Shown here: one piece after another, positions 1 through 13,912 of the stretch
Numbering within the stretch: the first letter of the stretch is position 1
Layout of the letters: every line of letters begins with the position of its first letter
Assembly (NCBI RefSeq): GCF_018531425.1
Contig: NZ_JAHBOI010000001.1
Location: forward strand, 124,001 to 188,000
Length of the DNA stretch: 64,000 nt
Direction: 5' to 3'
From: Paenarthrobacter sp. DKR-5
GTDB taxonomy: Bacteria; Actinomycetota; Actinomycetes; Actinomycetales; Micrococcaceae
The notes under the pieces: model-generated
Databases searched by the model: none
What the model was told of the DNA's origin: nothing
The model's input: only the letters and a program-made list of their open reading frames with translations
Translations under genes and position numbers: made by a program

Positions 1-1710
1 GAGCAGGTTCAGTTCCTGGAGCGTGCCCAGCAGGGCCGGCGGCACGTCGAGCCGTGCGCGCAGGTCGTCATAGTAGTTCTGCGGCACCGGCAGGAAGGCC
101 AGCCCGCGTTCGAGCGCCCGCCGCGCGACGCCGATCAGGTCCTCGGTGGCGAGCGCGATGTGCTGCGGGTAGGCCGCGACGGCGGAGGGCCCGGATCCTT
201 CCAGCGCCAACGGTGCGATGTTCAGCGCCAGGCGGACCCTCCCGTCGTCCGAGCGCATCACCTGGCTGCGCACCAGCCCGGTGGGGGCGGCGACGTCCTG
301 CGAGGGCTGGGCCGTCAGCGACAGCGCGCTCTCGTAGAAGAGCACAGCTTCGTCGAAATGCTGCCACGGCTGCGCGAGGTTGATGTGGTCGATCCGGCCG
401 ATCAGGTCCGGGCCCGCGGGCGCGTCCGTTCCCGGACCGAACTCGCTGGTCCAGGCCGCCGTGCCGTCCGCGCTGCCCTGGCAGAGGAAGACCTCCGTGG
501 AATCCGGGGCGGCGAACGCCTGCAGGACCTCCTCGTCCGCCTGGCTTTGCCGCGGCACGGGCACAGCGCGCAGCTGGAGTGCGCGGGAGGCAGCCACCAG
601 GGGGTTGGCAACGTCGAACCCGATCGCCGAGATGGCCGGCTCATGGCCCTGGGCCTGTTGCTCATTGACGACGATCCGGGCGTTGCCCTGCGTCCACAGC
701 TGCACCGGCTTGGTGCGGTGCCGGCCGTCGAAGCGGAATCCCAGCTGGTGCAGGATCGCTTCGAGCTCGGGGGCGTCGACGGCGCGGACCTCGGCGAAGT
801 TGAACCCGGAGGGCTGGTCCACCCGCGGCAGCGTGGCGAGCTTCATCGCCCCTGGAACCGGCGCGGCGCCTGCGGCCGGCGCCGTTTCGTCGCGGAGCCG
901 GTGCGCTGCCTGTTCTTCGAGCCAGATCAGGGAGCGCATTGCATCGACGGCGGTGCGGTCCACCGGGCTCTGGCGGAACACGTCGTTGAACACCTCCAGC
1001 GACACCGTGCCGGCATAGCCGCTGCGGACCAGGTGCGCCATGAACCCGGGGAGGTCCCAGCTGCCCTCCCCCGGGAACACCCGGTGATGCCGGCTCCAGG
1101 ACAGCACGTCCATCGACAGCTGCGGCGCGTCGGCGAGCTGGACGAAGAAGATCTTCTCCGGGTCCAGCGACTCGATCGGCGCCGGGTCCCAGCCGCGGGA
1201 AAGAATGTGGAAGCTGTCCAGGCAGGTGCCCAGCGCCGGGTGCCCCACGCGTTCGACGAGGCGGCAGGCGTGCTCGAAGTCCGAGACGTTCCGCCCCCAC
1301 GCGAGCGCCTCGTAGGCAATGCGGATCCCGTGCGCCGCGGCCAGCTCTGCTGCTTGGCCGAGCTGGTCCGCTGCCAGTTCATCGTTGTCTTCCAGCGCCG
1401 TGGCGACGTTGCTGCAGAACAGGATGGTGTCGGCCCCGAGGTCTGCCATCAGGGCGAACTTCGCCTCGGCGCGGCGCAGGTTGCGTTGGAGCTGCTCCGG
1501 CGCCACGCCTTCGAAATCGCGGAACGGCTGGTACAGGTCGATGCCCAGGCCTTCGTCGGCTGCCATCCGCGCAATCTCGGCGGGGCTGTACCGGGAAACA
1601 ACCAGATCGTTCTCGAAGATTTCCACCCCGTCGAACCCGGCGCGCGAGCAGGCCCGAAGCTTCTCGTCCAGGCTGCCGCTGAGGCAGACGGTTGCAATTG
1701 AGCGGCGCAC
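1..1710 (-). CDS. qsuB: 3-dehydroshikimate dehydratase, sugar-phosphate-isomerase/HPPD-like fusion (partial, C-terminus off the window)
   Basis: Converts 3-dehydroshikimate to protocatechuate in quinate/shikimate catabolism. The frame is open from a GTG at 1710 to the left edge, so 570 residues are visible; the family is usually slightly over 600. The N-terminal half is an AP-endonuclease-2-type TIM barrel with the expected acidic metal ligands in YEALAWGR, CLDSFHIL and SLEVFND. The C-terminal half is HPPD-like, with the metal-binding His in IDHINLAQ (about residue 442) and QHIAL (about residue 517). The GTG start lies 2 nt after the aroE stop, so the two genes form an operon. The activity is inferred from family and neighbour; a broader annotation would be sugar phosphate isomerase/HPPD-family protein. 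Confidence 0.82.
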   Translation of the reverse strand, partial: MRRSIATVCLSGSLDEKLRACSRAGFDGVEIFENDLVVSRYSPAEIARMAADEGLGIDLYQPFRDFEGVAPEQLQRNLRRAEAKFALMADLGADTILFCSNVATALEDNDELAADQLGQAAELAAAHGIRIAYEALAWGRNVSDFEHACRLVERVGHPALGTCLDSFHILSRGWDPAPIESLDPEKIFFVQLADAPQLSMDVLSWSRHHRVFPGEGSWDLPGFMAHLVRSGYAGTVSLEVFNDVFRQSPVDRTAVDAMRSLIWLEEQAAHRLRDETAPAAGAAPVPGAMKLATLPRVDQPSGFNFAEVRAVDAPELEAILHQLGFRFDGRHRTKPVQLWTQGNARIVVNEQQAQGHEPAISAIGFDVANPLVAASRALQLRAVPVPRQSQADEEVLQAFAAPDSTEVFLCQGSADGTAAWTSEFGPGTDAPAGPDLIGRIDHINLAQPWQHFDEAVLFYESALSLTAQPSQDVAAPTGLVRSQVMRSDDGRVRLALNIAPLALEGSGPSAVAAYPQHIALATEDLIGVARRALERGLAFLPVPQNYYDDLRARLDVPPALLGTLQELNLL

Positions 1711-1712
1711 TG

Positions 1713-2627
1713 TCAGCTGACTCCGGTCCGCAGGTTTTCGGCGTCGACCAGCTCAAGGAAATGGCGGCGCATGCGGGCCGCGTCCGGTTCGACGCCGGTG
1801 AAGAGCGCGAAGGCGTCCGCCGCCTGGTGGACCGCCATCCGGCCACCGTCGAGCACGGCGCAGCCCTTCTCCCGCGCGCGCCCGATCAGCTCCGTTTCAA
1901 GCGGGCGGTAGACGACGTCGGCGACCCACTGCCGGGGCGCGAGCAGGTCGACGTCGACCGGTACGCCGGGGTGGCTGTGCATTCCAATCGGCGTGGCGTT
2001 GACGAGGCCGTCGGCGTCGGCCAGCTGGTCCTCGACGTCGCTGGCGGAGACGGCGACCACCTGCTGGTCCGGGAAGACGGCTGCCAGGGAACCGGCCCGT
2101 TCCTGGGCCCGGGTCCGGTCCACCTCGGACAGCACGAGGGTCTGCACACCGCTCTTGAGCAGGGCATAGGCGACCGCAGACCCGGCGCCTCCGGCCCCGA
2201 GCTGCACCACTTTGCCCTTCCGGGCGCCGGGAAGGCCCTCCGCCAGCGCTGCAGCGAAGCCGGAGTGGTCCGTATTGTGTCCGATGAACCGGCCGTCGCG
2301 GATCAGCACGGTGTTCACCGCCCCGAGACGGCGGGCGTCGTCGGAAATCCCGTCGAGGAACGGCAGGACGAGCTGCTTGCAGGGGTGGGTGATGTTCAGC
2401 CCGTTGTAGCCCATCGTGCGGGCCTGCTGCAGCAGGGTACCGACCGTTTCCGGGGCGAGGCCGAGTTCCGTGAGATCGAGGATCCGGTAAACGTACCGCA
2501 GCCCGTTCGCTTCGCCCTCGCGTTCGTGCATGGGCGGCGTCAGCGAGGCGCTGATGCCTTCACCGATAAGGCCCACGAGGTAGGCAGGTTTCCCGAGGGG
2601 CGACGTCGCCTCGGCGGTCTCATTCAT
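1713..2627 (-). CDS. aroE: Shikimate/quinate dehydrogenase (AroE/QsuD family)
   Basis: NAD(P)-dependent oxidoreductase of 304 aa acting on shikimate or quinate. Visible motifs are the substrate-binding ISASLTPPMHE segment near residue 25, NITHPCKQ with the catalytic Lys, GHNTDHSGF, the glycine-rich nucleotide loop GAGGAGSA and NATPIGMH. The S-x-T-P-x-MHE form resembles catabolic quinate/shikimate dehydrogenases such as QsuD more than biosynthetic AroE. Together with the dehydroshikimate dehydratase gene that follows 2 nt later, this points to catabolism rather than aromatic biosynthesis. The start ATG is preceded by GGGAAAGAG. The gene is confidently in the family; cofactor and substrate preference are inferred. 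Confidence 0.88.
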   Translation of the reverse strand: MNETAEATSPLGKPAYLVGLIGEGISASLTPPMHEREGEANGLRYVYRILDLTELGLAPETVGTLLQQARTMGYNGLNITHPCKQLVLPFLDGISDDARRLGAVNTVLIRDGRFIGHNTDHSGFAAALAEGLPGARKGKVVQLGAGGAGSAVAYALLKSGVQTLVLSEVDRTRAQERAGSLAAVFPDQQVVAVSASDVEDQLADADGLVNATPIGMHSHPGVPVDVDLLAPRQWVADVVYRPLETELIGRAREKGCAVLDGGRMAVHQAADAFALFTGVEPDAARMRRHFLELVDAENLRTGVS

Positions 2628-2748
2628 CGGTGGCGCTCTTTCCCGGCTGTCCGATGCAGCCTCGTGGATGAATACTGAGTGACACCGGTTACATTAGCGC
2701 AAAAGTTCGAATGGCGCATCCAGGTTCATCATGCGAACACTTGTCTCC

Positions 2749-4539
2749 TCAACTGCCGATGCGAACCGGCCCGAAGGACAACACATGCCTGCCCCTGCGC
2801 GAGACCTCCAGCAGGATGTTTTGGGTGACCTGCCGGGCAAACGCACGCGACCGCGCCGGCACCGCCGGGTCCGCCTGGGACCGCAGCCAGTTCAGCGAGG
2901 CCATGTTCACCACCAGGGCCCCGGAGCGGGCCTTGTACACCGTGGATGAAGCCCATCCTTTCCTCGTGTGGTCACCGGACTCGGGGGACCGCGCAAAAAT
3001 GTGCAGGTTGGCGGGGTACTTGAACTGCGGATACTCCTTGTGTGAATAGACGAAGTCGGTCTCTCCGCCGCTGATGCCAAAGTAAGTATCCCCGCGCACG
3101 GCCCCTGTGCCCGCGTAGGCGAAAAACGCCGGGTCGCTGACGGTGAAGATCCCGGTGGAGTTCAGGTCCCCGTACATGGCACCGGTCAGCGAGCATTCCG
3201 GCTGCGGCCGGGGTTCCTGCCGCCACAGGACGGTCGCCAGCTCAGGCTGGCGCCGCGCCAGAGGATCCAGCACCGCCTTCCGGTAGCAGACCAGCACCCT
3301 GTCGGCGCCGTTCCGGGAAGGTTCCGTGCGCGCTCTCCAGTACACGTTGTTGGCTCCGAAAAACACGACGTTGACGCCGTGGTCACGCGCCGCCTCGATG
3401 CCGTGGCGCAGCGACGGCGGCCAGTACTCGGAATGTGCGGCGAAGACGACGGCGGCCGCTTTGGCCAGCCGTCCCGCATAACGGGAGAGCCGGGCCTCCG
3501 TGGTGTAGGCCAGGGCCATCCCCGTTCCGCGGATGCTTTCCGCCGCCCGGATCAGCGGCGCGTTGTGCGTCTCGAACTCACCGAAGTTGGAGTACGGGCG
3601 GTCGAAGGAGACCTTGTAGGAGCGACTGGAGGCGCGCCCGTCGGCTCCCCGGTAGAGGCTGTAGCCGCCCCACTTGTTGTAGGCCTGCATGGTGAAGTCG
3701 TTGAAGACGAGCACCGTCTTTCCGTCGAAGGACGCCGATTCGACCACGAGCGGCACCCTGTGGCTCAGTCCCCCGCCGGCCGTGAGCACGAGGTAGTAGA
3801 ACCCTTCCGGCCAGTGCGTGGTGTCGATCGACGTCGTCGACTTCCACCGGCATGACACGGTCCGGGTCTTCCGGTCCAGGTCGGGCTGCCGCTGCCGGGA
3901 GACCTTCACGGGGCCGGATTCCCAGACGAGCCGCTGTCCCGCTCCGCCGTAGTCGCCGAGCCGGAAGGCCATGATCCGGATGACCTTGCGCGTGGAGGTG
4001 GCGTACAACTGCACTTTGCGCCGCGCCGCCGTGGAGGCGTGCTGGCCCAGATAGGCGGCGAGCCGGCGGTCCGAGGTCGCTCCGGCGGGCAGCAGCCGGC
4101 CCGGCGACCCGGGCTTCCGGTTCTCGGCGCCGTAGCTGAAGGGGGCGCCGACGGCGGTGACCGGGAGGTGCGGCACCGGGGGGACCGCGGCGTCGGGCGG
4201 CGCCGGGGACCGCGTGGCTGCGCTGGCTTGGCTGGCCTGGCTGGACAGGCTGGGCGCGCTGGCCGGGCTGGACGGGCTGGACGGGCTGGACGGGCTGGCC
4301 TGGCTGGCCGGGCTGGACGGACTGGACGGGCTGGCCTGGCTGGACGCGCTGGCCTGGCTGGACGCGCTGGCTTGGCTGAACGGCCGGGGGTGCGGGTCGT
4401 CGGCACAGGAAGCCAGAGCCAAGGCCGTGAACGAGAGGCCGGCGCCGAGGAAGGCGCGTCTGCTGACCGCTTCCGGCGCACCGCAGCGCTCGGCGCCGCG
4501 GCCGCCGCCGGCGCCCCGCTGTACCTGTTTCCCGTCCAC
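2749..4539 (-). CDS. Secreted lipoprotein with N,N-dimethylformamidase-beta-like domain
   Basis: Predicted 596-aa exported protein starting at a GTG. Residues 26-45 form a Tat-like lipoprotein signal: SRRAFLG, a hydrophobic stretch, then a lipobox ending LALASC. A low-complexity linker of Ser, Ala, Gln and Pro (roughly residues 53-105) follows. The remaining ~450 residues resemble the large-subunit fold of dimethylformamidase: FNDFTMQAYNKWGG, FDRPYSNFG, HSEYW, a GANNVYWRAR segment and GDLNSTG. Homologues of this domain are often secreted proteins of unknown substrate, so amidase activity should not be assumed. It lies downstream of the rpoC terminator on the same strand, apparently as its own unit. 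Start choice is uncertain because the region is GC-rich and has no strong ribosome binding site. Confidence 0.75.
   Translation of the reverse strand: MDGKQVQRGAGGGRGAERCGAPEAVSRRAFLGAGLSFTALALASCADDPHPRPFSQASASSQASASSQASPSSPSSPASQASPSSPSSPSSPASAPSLSSQASQASAATRSPAPPDAAVPPVPHLPVTAVGAPFSYGAENRKPGSPGRLLPAGATSDRRLAAYLGQHASTAARRKVQLYATSTRKVIRIMAFRLGDYGGAGQRLVWESGPVKVSRQRQPDLDRKTRTVSCRWKSTTSIDTTHWPEGFYYLVLTAGGGLSHRVPLVVESASFDGKTVLVFNDFTMQAYNKWGGYSLYRGADGRASSRSYKVSFDRPYSNFGEFETHNAPLIRAAESIRGTGMALAYTTEARLSRYAGRLAKAAAVVFAAHSEYWPPSLRHGIEAARDHGVNVVFFGANNVYWRARTEPSRNGADRVLVCYRKAVLDPLARRQPELATVLWRQEPRPQPECSLTGAMYGDLNSTGIFTVSDPAFFAYAGTGAVRGDTYFGISGGETDFVYSHKEYPQFKYPANLHIFARSPESGDHTRKGWASSTVYKARSGALVVNMASLNWLRSQADPAVPARSRAFARQVTQNILLEVSRRGRHVLSFGPVRIGS
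4210..4380 (-). repeat. Imperfect short tandem repeat coding for the Ser/Ala/Gln/Pro linker
   Basis: About 170 bp made of near-identical units built from ctgg, cggg and ctggac blocks on the plus strand. Read on the minus strand it codes SQAS, SPSSP and SSPAS repeats between the lipobox and the catalytic-like domain. Every frame in this stretch is open, so several spurious antisense repeat proteins can be drawn here. The unit length is a multiple of three, which lets copies be gained or lost without breaking the frame. Confidence 0.8.
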
Positions 4540-4648
4540 TGGCCGCCCCCGCGTCCCTGCCGCGCCCCTGCGGGCGCGGCCTCATAACGAAGAGAACCCA
4601 CTAGGCGTTACTGCGGCGTTACTGCCCGGGCCGGCGCCGGGGGAAGAC

Positions 4649-4688
4649 GAAAAGGGCCCCGCACCGTGAACGGTGCGGGGCCCTTTTC
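4649..4688 (-). terminator. Rho-independent terminator of the rpoB-rpoC operon
   Basis: Perfect 18-bp inverted repeat (arms 4649-4666 and 4671-4688) around a TGAA loop. The arms are GC-rich in the middle with A4/T4 at the outer ends. It lies 52 bp after the rpoC stop codon. The outer T tract on either strand means it could also stop transcription from the other side. Confidence 0.92.
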
Positions 4689-4739
4689 GCGTCGCCCCGG
4701 GAGGACGCGGCTCAGGCCGCGGTTCCCGGGAGCGGACGG

Positions 4740-8639
<3,900 letters not shown>

Positions 8640-8701
8640 GTGGTCCCTGTTCTCTCTTGTTCTCTAAATCTGAATGTCTAAGGGGATACGGGAAGAGGTG
8701 G

Positions 8702-8727
8702 GGCGCCGTCCCGAGGGGGACGGCGCC
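8702..8727. other. Hairpin in the rpoB-rpoC spacer
   Basis: An 11-bp GC-only inverted repeat (8702-8712 and 8717-8727) with a 4-nt loop lies just after the rpoB stop. There is no T tract, so full termination is unlikely. It may be a processing or partial attenuation site between rpoB and rpoC; that role is inference. Confidence 0.5.
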
Positions 8728-8733
8728 GTCGCA

Positions 8734-11700
8734 CTAAACCTCTTCGACAGAACTCGGCTCGGCCCTGGAGAGGTCGATGCCCAGTTCTTCCGCGGCCCGG
8801 AAGACTTCTTCATCCGAGTCACGCATTTCAATCGAGCTGCCGTCGGTCGAGAGCACCTCGACGTTCAAGCAGAGCGACTGCATTTCCTTGATCAGCACCT
8901 TGAAGGATTCGGGGATACCCGGCTCCGGGATGTTCTCGCCCTTGACGATGGCCTCGTACACCTTCACGCGGCCGTGGATGTCATCGGACTTGATCGTCAG
9001 CAGTTCCTGGAGCGTGTAGGCAGCGCCGTACGCTTCGAGCGCCCACACTTCCATTTCACCGAAGCGCTGGCCACCGAACTGTGCCTTACCACCCAGCGGC
9101 TGCTGCGTGATCATCGAGTACGGGCCGGTGGAGCGTGCGTGGATCTTGTCGTCGACAAGGTGGTGCAGCTTCAGGATGTACATGTAGCCCACGGAGATCG
9201 GGTCCGGGAACGGCTCGCCGGAGCGGCCGTCGAACAGACGGGTCTTTCCGGAGGAGTCGATCAGGCGCACGCCGTCGCGGGTCACGTTGGTGGAGTCCAG
9301 CAGGCCGGAGATTTCACCTTCGAGCGCGCCGTCGAACACCGGGGTGGCGACGGTCGTCGGACCGGTTTCACGAGGCAGGTTCGGCAGGGCCTTGACCCAC
9401 TCCGGCTCACCCTCGATCTTCCAGCCGGTCTTGGCGATCCAGCCCAAGTGGGTTTCAAGCACCTGGCCGACGTTCATGCGGCCGGGCACACCCAGCGGGT
9501 TCAGCACGATGTCCACCGGGGTTCCGTCGGCCAGGAACGGCATGTCCTCGATCGGCAGGATCTTGGAGATGACACCCTTGTTGCCGTGGCGGCCGGCGAG
9601 CTTGTCGCCGTCGGTGATCTTGCGCTTCTGGGCCACGTAGACGCGGACGAGCTGGTTCACGCCCGGGGGCAGCTCGTCGTCGTTGTCGCGGTCGAAGACG
9701 CGGACGCCGATGACGGTTCCGGACTCGCCGTGCGGGACCTTCAGGGACGTGTCGCGGACCTCGCGGGACTTCTCGCCGAAGATCGCGCGCAGCAGGCGCT
9801 CCTCCGGGGTCAGTTCGGTCTCGCCCTTCGGGGTGACCTTGCCGACCAGGATGTCCCCGGCCTCGACCTCGGCACCGATGTGGATGATGCCGCGCTCGTC
9901 CAGTCCGGCCAGGACTTCCTCGGACACGTTCGGGATGTCACGGGTGATTTCCTCGGCACCAAGCTTCGTGTCGCGGGCATCGATCTCGTGCTCCTCGATG
10001 TGGATGGAGGAGAGGACGTCCTCGGACACGAGGCGCTGCGAGAGGATGATCGCGTCCTCGAAGTTGTGGCCTTCCCAGGACATGAATGCCACGAGCAGGT
10101 TCTTGCCGAGCGCCAGCTCGCCCTTGTCCGTCGCGGGGCCGTCGGCGATGATGCCGCCGACCTCGAGGCGCTGTCCTTCATCGACCAGCACGCGCTGGTT
10201 GTAGGAGTTGCCCTGGTTGGAACGGGCGAACTTGTTGATCCGGTAGTTCGTCTCCGTGCCGTCGTCGTTGAGCATGACGACCAGGTCGGCGGAGACCTCG
10301 GAGATCACGCCGGCCTTCTTGGCGATGACGACGTCGCCGGCGTCAACCGCGGCGGCGCGCTCCATGCCGGTGCCCACGACGGGCGCCTCGGAACGGACCA
10401 GCGGCACGGCCTGGCGCTGCATGTTCGCACCCATGAGGGCGCGGTTGGCATCGTCGTGCTCGAGGAACGGGATCAGGGCGGTTGCCACCGACACCATCTG
10501 GCGCGGGGAAACGTCCATGTACTCGACCTCGTCGGCCGGGATCAGCACCGGCTCGCCGCCACCACCGCGGGCACGGACGAGGACCATCTCTTCGCTGAAG
10601 CGGTTGTTCTCGTCCAGCGGCGCGTTGGCCTGGGCGATCACGACCTCGACCTCGTCGTCAGCGGTGAGGTAGTCCACCTGGTCGGTGACGAGGCCGCCCT
10701 CGACCTTGCGGTACGGGGTCTCGATGAAGCCGAACGGGTTGATGCGGCCGTAGGACGCGAGCGAACCGATGAGGCCGATGTTCGGGCCTTCAGGGGTTTC
10801 GATGGGGCACATGCGGCCGTAGTGCGACGGGTGGACGTCACGGACTTCCATGCCGGCGCGGTCGCGGGAGAGACCGCCCGGGCCCAGCGCGGACAGGCGG
10901 CGCTTGTGCGTCAGACCGGCGAGCGGGTTGTTCTGGTCCATGAACTGCGAGAGCTGGGAGGTTCCGAAGAACTCCTTGATCGCCGCCACAACGGGCCGGA
11001 TGTTGATCAGCGTCTGCGGGGTGATCGCCTCAACGTCCTGCGTGGTCATGCGTTCGCGGACGACACGCTCCATGCGGGACAGGCCGGTGCGGACCTGGTT
11101 CTCGATCAGCTCGCCGACAGCGCGGATGCGGCGGTTGCCGAAGTGGTCGATGTCGTCCACCTCGACGCGCAGCTCGTGCGGCTGGCCGTCGCGGACACCG
11201 GGGAGGGTCTTCTCACCGGCGTGCAGGGCAACGAGGAACTTGATCATCGCGACGATGTCGTCGATGTTCAGCACCGACGCATCCGGATCGCCCAGCGGCT
11301 TGTCGACGCCGAGCTTGCGGTTGATCTTGTACCGGCCGACCTTGGCCAGGTCGTAGCGCTTCGGGTTGAAGTACAGGTTGTCCAGCAGGTTCTGGGCAGC
11401 CTCGACCGTCGGCGGCTCGCCCGGACGCAGCTTGCGGTAGATGTCCAGCAGCGCGTCTTCGCGGGTCTCGGTCGGATCCTTCTCGAGGGTTGCGCGCATC
11501 GAGTCGTACTCGCCGAAGGTTTCCAGGATCTGGCCCTCGGTCCAGCCGAGCGCCTTGAGCAGCACCGTGACGGACTGCTTGCGCTTGCGGTCGAGGCGGA
11601 CGCCGACCTGGTCGCGCTTGTCGATTTCGAGCTCGAACCAGGCGCCGCGGGACGGGATGATCTTCGCGGTGAAGATGTCCTTGTCGCTGGTCTTGTCCGC

Positions 11701-12252
11701 GGCACGCTCGAAGTAGGCGCCCGGTGAACGCACCAGCTGCGAAACAACAACACGCTCCGTGCCGTTGATGACGAAGGTTCCCTTTTCGGTCATCAGCGGG
11801 AAGTCGCCCATGAACACGGTCTGCTGCTTGATTTCGCCCGTGTTGTTGTTCATGAACTCGGCCTTGACGTACAGCGGCGCGGCGTACGTGGCGTCGCGGT
11901 CCTTGCACTCGGCCATGGTGTACTTCGGGTCAGCGAACTCCGGCTCGGAGAAGCTCAGGGACATGGTGCCCTGGAAATCCTCGATCGGGGAGATCTCCTC
12001 GAAGATGTCAGCCAGCCCGGAGGTGGTGGCAACGCTCTGGTCGTTCTTCGCGACAGCCTGGGCGACACGTTCCTGCCACCGTTCGTTTCCGATGAGCCAG
12101 TCGAAGCTCTCGGTCTGAAGCGCAAGAAGATTAGGAACATCGAGAGGTTCGTGAATCTTTGCGAATGAAATCCGGCTTGCGGCACCGTCAGTGCTGTTGG
12201 CTCCGGACTTGTTGCTAGCGGTTTCGTTATTAGAGGTGCTCGAGGCGACCAA
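8734..12252 (-). CDS. rpoB: DNA-directed RNA polymerase subunit beta
   Basis: RNA polymerase beta subunit, 1172 aa from the preferred start. The rifampicin-binding segment near residues 428-460 reads [18 protein letters not shown] followed by [13 protein letters not shown], the wild-type sensitive form. [16 protein letters not shown], the [12 protein letters not shown] segment and the C-terminal [20 protein letters not shown]-type region (here starting [12 protein letters not shown]) are all present. I chose the TTG at 12252 (protein LVASSTS...) because GGAAGG lies 7 nt upstream. A GTG at 12267 overlaps that ribosome binding site and would add five residues. The gene is followed 94 bp later by rpoC. 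Confidence 0.98.
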   Translation of the reverse strand: MVASSTSNNETASNKSGANSTDGAASRISFAKIHEPLDVPNLLALQTESFDWLIGNERWQERVAQAVAKNDQSVATTSGLADIFEEISPIEDFQGTMSLSFSEPEFADPKYTMAECKDRDATYAAPLYVKAEFMNNNTGEIKQQTVFMGDFPLMTEKGTFVINGTERVVVSQLVRSPGAYFERAADKTSDKDIFTAKIIPSRGAWFELEIDKRDQVGVRLDRKRKQSVTVLLKALGWTEGQILETFGEYDSMRATLEKDPTETREDALLDIYRKLRPGEPPTVEAAQNLLDNLYFNPKRYDLAKVGRYKINRKLGVDKPLGDPDASVLNIDDIVAMIKFLVALHAGEKTLPGVRDGQPHELRVEVDDIDHFGNRRIRAVGELIENQVRTGLSRMERVVRERMTTQDVEAITPQTLINIRPVVAAIKEFFGTSQLSQFMDQNNPLAGLTHKRRLSALGPGGLSRDRAGMEVRDVHPSHYGRMCPIETPEGPNIGLIGSLASYGRINPFGFIETPYRKVEGGLVTDQVDYLTADDEVEVVIAQANAPLDENNRFSEEMVLVRARGGGGEPVLIPADEVEYMDVSPRQMVSVATALIPFLEHDDANRALMGANMQRQAVPLVRSEAPVVGTGMERAAAVDAGDVVIAKKAGVISEVSADLVVMLNDDGTETNYRINKFARSNQGNSYNQRVLVDEGQRLEVGGIIADGPATDKGELALGKNLLVAFMSWEGHNFEDAIILSQRLVSEDVLSSIHIEEHEIDARDTKLGAEEITRDIPNVSEEVLAGLDERGIIHIGAEVEAGDILVGKVTPKGETELTPEERLLRAIFGEKSREVRDTSLKVPHGESGTVIGVRVFDRDNDDELPPGVNQLVRVYVAQKRKITDGDKLAGRHGNKGVISKILPIEDMPFLADGTPVDIVLNPLGVPGRMNVGQVLETHLGWIAKTGWKIEGEPEWVKALPNLPRETGPTTVATPVFDGALEGEISGLLDSTNVTRDGVRLIDSSGKTRLFDGRSGEPFPDPISVGYMYILKLHHLVDDKIHARSTGPYSMITQQPLGGKAQFGGQRFGEMEVWALEAYGAAYTLQELLTIKSDDIHGRVKVYEAIVKGENIPEPGIPESFKVLIKEMQSLCLNVEVLSTDGSSIEMRDSDEEVFRAAEELGIDLSRAEPSSVEEV

Positions 12253-12719
12253 GAGGGATCCTTCCACAGACCTTCAGGCTTGTTCCGCGCTCCCCCGCAT
12301 GACACCCGTGTCTGCCTGGTCCGCACCGCCGCCCGGAGGGGCAAAACGACATAGATCAGGCAAAGCCCACCGCTATATGAAGGCTGAAGGTTAAGAGGGA
12401 ATACGCAAAGATCTACGCTACGCCAAGAAGGCCCCGTTGTCCAGTGGACACGGGGGCAGGACCCGGGAACCGCCGCAAGCGGCGATGGACCGGGCGGAAG
12501 CCGTCACGGATTGCACGAGGGGTCAGACGCGTCATCTGGAACATCCACCTACATCCAAGGCAGAAGGCCGGTGGGCCAACAGCAAAATAATCTTCCCAAT
12601 CCCTGCGCAGGTCAAATGGACACGCCAAGTGGCGCCCCCGGGGAGGCTGGCATAGCGTTGGTGCTGAGCAAGGACGCTCGGGCGCGCCTGCCGCGTTCCG
12701 CCGACCGAAAGTGAGCATC
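12253..12719. other. Intergenic region between divergent rpoB and thiolase genes
   Basis: This 467-bp spacer should hold promoters for rpoB on the minus strand and the thiolase on the plus strand. On the minus strand a TATAGC hexamer (plus positions 12372-12377) is the best -10 candidate for rpoB, with a poor -35. TTGGCG-N17-TATTCC slightly upstream is an alternative. No leader peptide, tRNA or riboswitch was recognised. The short open frames here have no ribosome binding sites and look spurious. Confidence 0.4.
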
Positions 12720-13910
12720 ATGAGCAACCCCAATGACGTTGTCATCCTCGCCGGAGCGCGAACGCCGCAGGGCCGGTTGAACGGCCAGCTGGCCGGCTTC
12801 ACCGCAGTCGACCTGGGCAGCTTCGCCATCAAGGGTGCGCTGGAACGCAGCGGAGTGGCGGCATCCGACGTCGACGCCGTCATCATGGGCCAGGTGCTCC
12901 AGGCCGGGGCCGGCCAGAACCCCGCCCGGCAGGCCGCAATTGCCGCCGGCATCGGCTGGAATGTGCCGGCCGTGACGACCAACAAGGTCTGCCTCTCCGG
13001 TCTCGCGGCGGTCACCGACGCAGCCCGCCTGCTGCGCAGCGGCGAGGCACGCGTGGTGGTGGCCGGCGGCCAGGAATCGATGACGCGGGCGCCGCACGTG
13101 CTGCCCGGATCCCGGCAGGGCTGGACGTACGGCTCGGTCCAGATGCTCGACGTCGCGGCCCACGACGGCCTGACCGATGCGTTCGACGGCGACTCCATGG
13201 GCCTGTCCACCGAGCGCCGCAACCTGACCCTTGGCATCGACCGCGCTTCGCAGGACAAGGTCGCTGCCGCCTCGCACCAGCGCGCCGCGGCGGCCTCCGA
13301 GGCAGGGGTCTTCGAAGCGGAAATCGTCCCCGTCACGGTTCCGCAGCGCAAAGGCGAGCCGCTGGTGCTGACCGCGGACGAGGGCATCCGGCCGCAGACC
13401 ACGGCCGAGACCCTGGCTCCGCTGAAGGCGGCATTCGCCACCGACGGGACGATCACCGCCGGCAACAGCTCCCCGCTCTCGGACGGCGCCGCGGCCCTGG
13501 TCCTGACGACCCGGGGCTACGCGGAGGAACACCACCTGGAGTGGCTCGCCGTCGTCGGACGGCCCGGCCAGGTCGCGGGCCCGGACAATTCGCTGCACTC
13601 GCAGCCCGCCAACGCCATCAAGCAGGCCGTGGAGCGCGCAGGCTGGTCAGTGCAGGATCTGGACTTCATCGAAATCAACGAGGCCTTCGGCTCGGTTGCC
13701 GTGCAGTCGCTCAAGGAGCTGGACTACCCGCTGGAGAAGTGCAACATCCACGGCGGCGCGATCGCTTTGGGGCACCCGATCGGCGCCTCGGGCGCGCGGC
13801 TGGCCCTGCACGCCGCCGCGGAGCTCGGCCGCCGCGGGTCCGGCAAGGCCGCCGTCTCGCTGTGCGGCGGCGGCGGCCAGGGCGAAGCGCTGCTGCTCTT
13901 CCGGGATTGA
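12720..13910 (+). CDS. Acetyl-CoA C-acetyltransferase (thiolase)
   Basis: Thiolase of 396 aa that condenses or cleaves acyl-CoA via acetoacetyl-CoA. The nucleophilic Cys91 lies in NKVCLSG. EINEAFGSVAVQ, the GGAIALGHPIGASGARL block with its His, and the second catalytic Cys in CGGGGQG are all present. Both catalytic cysteines and the His are intact. The ATG at 12720 was preferred over an in-frame GTG three codons upstream because it gives the usual N-terminus just before VVILAGARTP. The deacylase gene begins 2 nt after the stop, so they are probably co-transcribed. Biosynthetic versus degradative use cannot be told from sequence. Confidence 0.93.
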   Translation: MSNPNDVVILAGARTPQGRLNGQLAGFTAVDLGSFAIKGALERSGVAASDVDAVIMGQVLQAGAGQNPARQAAIAAGIGWNVPAVTTNKVCLSGLAAVTDAARLLRSGEARVVVAGGQESMTRAPHVLPGSRQGWTYGSVQMLDVAAHDGLTDAFDGDSMGLSTERRNLTLGIDRASQDKVAAASHQRAAAASEAGVFEAEIVPVTVPQRKGEPLVLTADEGIRPQTTAETLAPLKAAFATDGTITAGNSSPLSDGAAALVLTTRGYAEEHHLEWLAVVGRPGQVAGPDNSLHSQPANAIKQAVERAGWSVQDLDFIEINEAFGSVAVQSLKELDYPLEKCNIHGGAIALGHPIGASGARLALHAAAELGRRGSGKAAVSLCGGGGQGEALLLFRD

Positions 13911-13912
13911 GC

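Noticed and set aside
160-1701. 513-aa plus-strand frame opposite the dehydroshikimate dehydratase
   Set aside because: Antisense shadow; the minus-strand frame carries HPPD and TIM-barrel motifs.
3578-4587. Three further repeat-rich frames overlapping the lipoprotein linker
   Set aside because: They exist because the repeat unit leaves all frames open. Only the frame with the lipobox and the DMFase-like domain has protein-like content.
8674-11727. 1017-aa open frame on the plus strand opposite rpoB
   Set aside because: Same codon-bias artefact; no motif and no ribosome binding site.
12253-12268. GTG at 12267 as rpoB start
   Set aside because: It overlaps the GGAAGG ribosome binding site that fits the TTG at 12252.
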